Source of the DNA: Mesorhizobium sp.
GTDB taxonomy: Bacteria > Pseudomonadota > Alphaproteobacteria > Rhizobiales > Rhizobiaceae
DNA length: 64,000 nt
NCBI RefSeq assembly: GCF_004962245.1
Contig: NZ_SUHQ01000018.1
Location: forward strand, 84,014-148,013
Direction: 5' to 3'
The number at the start of each line of letters is the position of its first letter. The first letter of the stretch is position 1. Shown here piece after piece: positions 60,399 through 64,000 of this stretch. The notes under the pieces are model-generated. The model did not search any database and was not told the origin of the DNA. It worked only from the letters and a program-made list of their open reading frames with translations. A program made the position numbers and the translations under genes.

Positions 60399-61355
60399 CT
60401 ACTTGAGTTCGCCCAGGCGTTCGCCTGCATCCAGGTTGTCGTTCGTCACAGCGATCGGGGTCAGGAGGGTGATTTTGTTTTCCGGAACTTTTCCGTCGCG
60501 GGCAAAGGCCACGAGAATATCAACCGCCTGCCTGCCCTGCTTGCCCGGCATCTGCTCGATGGTCCCGGTCATTCTTCCATCGCGAACCTTGCCGAGGGAT
60601 TCAGGCAGGGCGTCAAATCCGATCAGTTTTACCTTGCCGGTCAACTCGCGGCCCTTCAGCGCCTCCAAGGCCCCGAGCGCCATGTCATCGTTTGCCGCGG
60701 CAATCGCGTCAGGCGGCGTTCCCATCGACGCCAAGGCAGACTCAGTAACGGAAAGGCCTTTGGCACGATCAAATCCGGCCGTGTCCTCGAAGACGAACTT
60801 GTATTTGGTCGCCAGTGGATCAAGCGCGTTGTGTAGACCCTTGTTGCGGTCGATCGCTGCGCTGGTGCCCGGCTGTCCCTGCAGGTTCATCACATTGGCT
60901 CCGTTCGGAAACAGCTTGATGATGAGTTGGCCCTGAACCTCGCCCCCTTTCACATTGTCGGCACCGACATGGGCGAGAATCCCCTTGACGCTGTCGACAG
61001 AGCGATCGACGGTCACAACCGGAATCTTGGCATCGATCGCCTCCTGGATTGCCGGCGCCAGTGCTGCGGAGTCATTCGGGCTGATAACGATGCCGTCGAC
61101 GCCCTTTGTGATTGCAGCCTCGATGTCGGCGCTCTGTTTGCTGGAATTGCGCTGACCGTCACTCACCACCACATCGATGTTGCCGAGTTTTGCAGCTTCA
61201 TCCTGCATCTCTTTCATGATGTGGACCGAGAACGGGAACGCGAGATCGGGGCTCGACAGCATGATCGTGAGATGCTTGTCCGCTGCCCATGACTGGGCGG
61301 ACATCAGCAGAGAGCCGACAACTGCCATGGCTGTCACTACGGTCCTTGTGTTCAT
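60399..61355 (-). CDS. Sugar ABC transporter periplasmic binding protein (RbsB-like)
   Basis: The 318-residue protein has signal VTAMAVVGSLLMSAQSWAA. The mature start is KHLTIMLSSPDLAFPFSVHI. Others include GVDGIVISPNDSAALAPAIQ and IPVVTVDRSVDSVKGILAHV, plus IAAANDDMALGALEALKG. This follows the RbsB pattern closely, with Asp and Arg in the VDRSVD segment as in ribose binders. The ATG at 61355 has GGGAGG 9 bases upstream. The ligand is probably a pentose or 6-deoxyhexose, given the neighbouring RbsD/FucU gene. Confidence 0.9.
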   Translation of the reverse strand: MNTRTVVTAMAVVGSLLMSAQSWAADKHLTIMLSSPDLAFPFSVHIMKEMQDEAAKLGNIDVVVSDGQRNSSKQSADIEAAITKGVDGIVISPNDSAALAPAIQEAIDAKIPVVTVDRSVDSVKGILAHVGADNVKGGEVQGQLIIKLFPNGANVMNLQGQPGTSAAIDRNKGLHNALDPLATKYKFVFEDTAGFDRAKGLSVTESALASMGTPPDAIAAANDDMALGALEALKGRELTGKVKLIGFDALPESLGKVRDGRMTGTIEQMPGKQGRQAVDILVAFARDGKVPENKITLLTPIAVTNDNLDAGERLGELK

Positions 61356-61427
61356 TTTATCCATCCTCCCAGGTTTGGTGCGCAGGCTGCGGATAAATGT
61401 CCTCCCAGAAAGCCAACGCCAAATTTG

Positions 61428-61443
61428 TTTACATTCAATACAT
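61428..61443. promoter_or_regulatory. Motif shared with the ROK promoter, copy 1
   Basis: TTTACATTCAATACAT, upstream of the binding-protein gene. It matches 11 of 16 positions with TTTGCATTGAACCTAT at 62045, upstream of the divergent ROK gene. A common operator is possible. The similarity is modest. Confidence 0.3.
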
Positions 61444-61493
61444 ATTCCCGATACAAGAAAGACGCAAGCCCCCCATTGAATGCACCGAGCAGG

Positions 61494-61928
61494 TCAGTTC
61501 GCAGGGGCGACAACGCCCTTCTTCAACAGGATGTTTCCATAGAGCCGCCCGTCGCCGCTCAGGACGATTGCAAAGCCTTTCTTGGCGCGCGCCTTGAACT
61601 CAGCCGGCGTGATTGGCGCCAACGCCAACGACCGACTGGCATGCTTCGAGACGATTTCCAGGAATTCGCCGAATATCGGCAGCTCGGTTTCAGGATTTCC
61701 ATCGACAATCATGCGGCACGCCGCATGTAAATCGCCACTTTCAAGCGGCATCACCGAAAGGATGGCTTCGAGGATCCGAGTGCCCAGGACACCATCCAGG
61801 CGAATGATGCGGGCGTCGTCATCACAGGGATAGTTGGCATCCACGATCGCGATCTCATGGCCATGCCCCATGGACCGCAACACATGGAGAAGATCGGGTG
61901 ACAACACGGGATCAATACCTTTCAGCAT
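61494..61928 (-). CDS. RbsD/FucU-family sugar mutarotase
   Basis: The 144-residue protein begins MLKGIDPVLSPDLLHVLRSM, with the active-site His in GHGHEIAIVDANYP. It ends KKGFAIVLSGDGRLYGNILLKKG. The FucU-type N-terminus (MLKGI-P-LSP-LL) favours L-fucose over ribose. These enzymes interconvert alpha and beta anomers to feed import or kinase steps. The ATG at 61928 has AAGGACA upstream, and the ORF track starts 19 codons earlier. First gene of the RbsD-B-A-C-SDR operon. Confidence 0.88.
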   Translation of the reverse strand: MLKGIDPVLSPDLLHVLRSMGHGHEIAIVDANYPCDDDARIIRLDGVLGTRILEAILSVMPLESGDLHAACRMIVDGNPETELPIFGEFLEIVSKHASRSLALAPITPAEFKARAKKGFAIVLSGDGRLYGNILLKKGVVAPAN

Positions 61929-62044
61929 GACAGATGTCCTTTTTTGGATTGGGATTTTCGCCTGATGAGTGCGCAGGTCACCCATCAGCCAGAGATTTGG
62001 TTAGCGGTCGTTAGAACTGATCGCTATCGACGTCTTATCTTGTA

Positions 62045-62069
62045 TTTGCATTGAACCTATACTAATAGG
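62045..62069. promoter_or_regulatory. ROK promoter: shared motif and inverted repeat
   Basis: TTTGCATTGAACCTAT (62045-62060) overlaps CCTAT-ACTA-ATAGG (62056-62069), a perfect 5-base inverted repeat. Located between the divergent operon and the ROK regulator. Confidence 0.4.
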
Positions 62070-62212
62070 CTTCAGTGGTCGTCAATGGGCAATTTCGATG
62101 GCGAGTTGTCACGGCTCTGAAGTGGGGAGCGTCCAATCACGCTGGACGCGGCCGGCTGCCTGACGTTAACAGGACGATTGCAACCGAACAGACGATCGAA
62201 AAGAAGAGCAAC

Positions 62213-63439
62213 TTGAAAACAACCAACCTCATCCGACACGTCAATGAGACGAGGTGTCTGCGGTTGTTGCGAAGGGCGTCCCCTCTTTCGCGCGCCGACA
62301 TTGCCCGCGAACTCGGCTTAACCCGCGCAACCGCTGGCAACGTTATTGCAGTGCTGCTCCAGGCAGATCTGGCAATGGAACTGACCGAACAGCAGGAGGC
62401 CGCCAAGGTAGGCAGGCCGGGAATACGGGTCGCGCTAAACCCGAAGGGAGCCTTCTTTATTGGGATAGACGTGTCGAGCACGTGGCTGACCGGCGTGCTT
62501 GTCGATTTCGGCGGGACTTTGCTCAAGAAGATAGTCGTCCCCAACAGCAAGAATTTTCGCGACGCAGGCCCTGTTGCTCAAACAATTGCGGACCTGGCCC
62601 GCCGTCTCGTCGTGGGGGCGGGTGTCGATACGAAGCGCGTGCGGGGCGTAGGAATTTCCGTCCCCGGCATCGTGGATCGCAACGGAGTCGTGGTGTCGGC
62701 AAAACTGCTGGAGTGGGAGGATGTCGATATTGGACAGCTGGTCGCAACCTCGCTTGGAGCACCCTGGCCGATCCGGGTGTGCAACGACGCCGTCGCGCTT
62801 TCCGCCGCCATCGGTGCGCTGGATACGCATGACACGGAGGACTTGCTGGTCATGTTGCTGTCTGAAGGTGTTGGCGCGGCGATCATTCGCAACGGGCGTG
62901 TTGCTGAGGGCGTCAGCGGGTTTGCTGGCGAAATAGGTCATATGGTCCTGTCCGCCAAACCCGAAGACGCCAAATCGCAAACCCTGGGCCTGCTTGGAGG
63001 CTACGGCCCTTTCTTGTCACTTCTATCCGATGAGCAATCGATCGCAGAAGGGCTGGCAAATTTGGCGGCTATGCCCAACCCCGGCAGAGCCCTTGAGATC
63101 ACGCTCGACACATGGGCAGCGGTCATCTCTGTTGGTCTGCTCAATCTGATCCACATACTGAACCCGGCGCGGATAGTCCTCGGCGGCCCACTGGCTGTCT
63201 TGTTTCCGAGAGTTCAAAATAAGGTCGAAGCGGTTCTTGGGGCCAACTTGCTGCACGGTTTGACGTTGCCGCCTATTGAGGTCGCCGGAAGTGAAGCCGA
63301 CACTGTAGCTCGTGGCGCCGCCGGTACCGTGCGCGACGGCATCTTCCTGCTGCCTGAGCTGGATCAGATCGGCAATGGAGTGCCCGCTGGCCGACCATCC
63401 CAATCTGCCGAAATCGCTGCGGCGTATGACGGGCGCTAG
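62213..63439 (+). CDS. ROK-family transcriptional regulator, divergent from the sugar operon
   Basis: It has about 408 residues. The HTH RCLRLLRRASPLSRADIARE, LTRATAGNVIAVLLQ, is followed by the ROK domain: GIDVSSTWLTGVLVDFGG, SEGVGAAIIRNGRVAEG and GFAGEIGHMVL. The end is VARGAAGTVRDGIFLLPELD. A TTG at 62213 with AGAAGAG upstream is suggested as start. The ORF-track GTG at 62075 would place coding sequence over the inverted repeat and is less likely. It should regulate the divergent RbsD-led operon. Confidence 0.8.
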   Translation: MKTTNLIRHVNETRCLRLLRRASPLSRADIARELGLTRATAGNVIAVLLQADLAMELTEQQEAAKVGRPGIRVALNPKGAFFIGIDVSSTWLTGVLVDFGGTLLKKIVVPNSKNFRDAGPVAQTIADLARRLVVGAGVDTKRVRGVGISVPGIVDRNGVVVSAKLLEWEDVDIGQLVATSLGAPWPIRVCNDAVALSAAIGALDTHDTEDLLVMLLSEGVGAAIIRNGRVAEGVSGFAGEIGHMVLSAKPEDAKSQTLGLLGGYGPFLSLLSDEQSIAEGLANLAAMPNPGRALEITLDTWAAVISVGLLNLIHILNPARIVLGGPLAVLFPRVQNKVEAVLGANLLHGLTLPPIEVAGSEADTVARGAAGTVRDGIFLLPELDQIGNGVPAGRPSQSAEIAAAYDGR

Positions 63440-63690
63440 TCGCTCAGGAAGCCATTTCTTCGCAACCAAGAGGTCGAGAGCACTGCACAGTTTTTGTATC
63501 GCCAGATTCCAGCCGCGGCTGGAAGACGATCGAGATACTTGTCGAGCGTTATCGGGTAATGACGAACCCGAACACCGGTCGCGTTGTAAATCGCATTTGC
63601 CAGCGCGGCCGCCGCCCCCGAGATGCAAAGCTCTCCGACGCGAGCCTTCGCACAACCCTGGACCACTTGGCTGTCGAGAATGGGGGGCAG
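63436..63690 (-). pseudogene. Molybdopterin-binding oxidoreductase C-terminal fragment
   Basis: A minus frame reads LPPILDSQVVQGCAKARVGE, LCISGAAAALANAIYNATGV and RVRHYPITLDKYLDRLP, which is the C-terminal end of a xanthine dehydrogenase/aldehyde oxidase large subunit. The usual VGEP motif is degraded to VGEL. Upstream of 63690 no homologous sequence continues, so about 700 residues are lost. It overlaps the ROK stop by 4 bases. Confidence 0.6.
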
Positions 63691-64000
63691 GCAGGGCCAT
63701 GGCTAGACGAGCTCGAGAACGAGTTGATCACCGACGCCTCTAACATATGGCCCGTGGCGCACCATTGGATGCAGAAATCAGGGCGATGACGGGAGCACGA
63801 AATCTGCTGCGGGAAATTGTTTCGGCCTTTCGCGAGCGCCTTGAGCAGGGGGTAGACTAGCGCGCAGCCAAGATCTCTTATAGTCGGCGCCGGCAACGTC
63901 TGCTTTAAGGCAGTGGCGCCGATTTCATTAACGACTGACATGAGGCGGTGGGTTCAATAGGTCATTGCAACACCTTCTGTAGCCTATCGGCCGGCGTTTC
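63691..64000. other. Right-edge region without a supported gene
   Basis: 310 bases. Two frames in the ORF track (63549-63941 minus, 63559-63789 plus) lack family features or a ribosome site and read as chance frames. I see no hairpin or repeat. Confidence 0.4.

Noticed and set aside
63549-63941. 130-codon minus ORF at the right edge
   Set aside because: It overlaps the molybdoenzyme remnant in another frame, contains a serine run and shows no domain features.

Overview
The window looks like a chromosomal segment of a Rhizobiales alphaproteobacterium, most likely Mesorhizobium or a close relative. This is inferred from gene content, high GC and the codon pattern, not from a database match. 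Supporting signs are a fused TrpE(G) anthranilate synthase behind a Trp-rich leader, a CtrA/ChpT/SciP cell-cycle set, a NolR-like ArsR regulator, an EipA/DUF1134 envelope protein, a TGA-N9-TCA (RirA-type) iron box, two ROK-controlled CUT2 sugar transport loci, and several dispersed palindromic repeats typical of rhizobial genomes.

Layout. 1-15.6 kb is mostly ordinary chromosome: an isochorismatase-fold hydrolase (cut by the left edge) divergent from a GlxA/AraC regulator, a sugar O-acetyltransferase, a DUF4126 protein with a flavin disulfide reductase, an AstE/AspA-like deacylase, trpL-trpE(G), a CDF metal exporter, a vapBC pair with a frameshifted toxin, small exported proteins, an SDR, an AbrB-type permease and a siderophore receptor. 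15.6-18 kb has a transposase scrap followed by leuA with a candidate Leu leader peptide and two mutually exclusive hairpins. 18-31.6 kb carries housekeeping and lipid or redox enzymes (SDR, AMACR-like and HugZ-like genes in one operon), a NolR-like regulator, a SpoU methyltransferase, a coiled-coil membrane protein and EipA. 31.9-36.7 kb is the cell-cycle block: chpT, a single-domain receiver, ctrA (opposite strand), a FliJ-like gene and sciP, with an HxlR/quinone-oxidoreductase pair between. mnmA, a Gfo/Idh/MocA dehydrogenase and tRNA-Met(CAT) follow.

From the tRNA to about 48.7 kb the DNA is accessory and scarred. An unrecognised gene runs antisense into the tRNA. Next come an orphan 'mobile mystery protein A', a frameshifted and truncated IS481 transposase, a scrap of one adenylate cyclase next to an intact one, YHS and pentapeptide-repeat proteins, a frameshifted small secreted protein, a Crp/Fnr regulator and the stub of a DUF4062 gene.

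48.7-63.4 kb holds two carbohydrate loci. In the first, a ROK repressor, Gfo/Idh/MocA dehydrogenase, TIM-barrel isomerase/epimerase, alpha/beta hydrolase and ROK kinase form a tightly overlapping minus-strand operon, divergent from an ATPase-permease-binding protein operon with an inverted repeat in front of it. In the second, RbsD/FucU, binding protein, double ATPase, permease and SDR form a minus-strand operon divergent from another ROK regulator. A molybdopterin-oxidoreductase C-terminal remnant lies at the right edge.

Limits: all family assignments come from reading motifs in the translations. No alignment, profile search or folding program was run. Start codons were moved from the ORF-track start where a Shine-Dalgarno sequence or the family N-terminus supported a later one.
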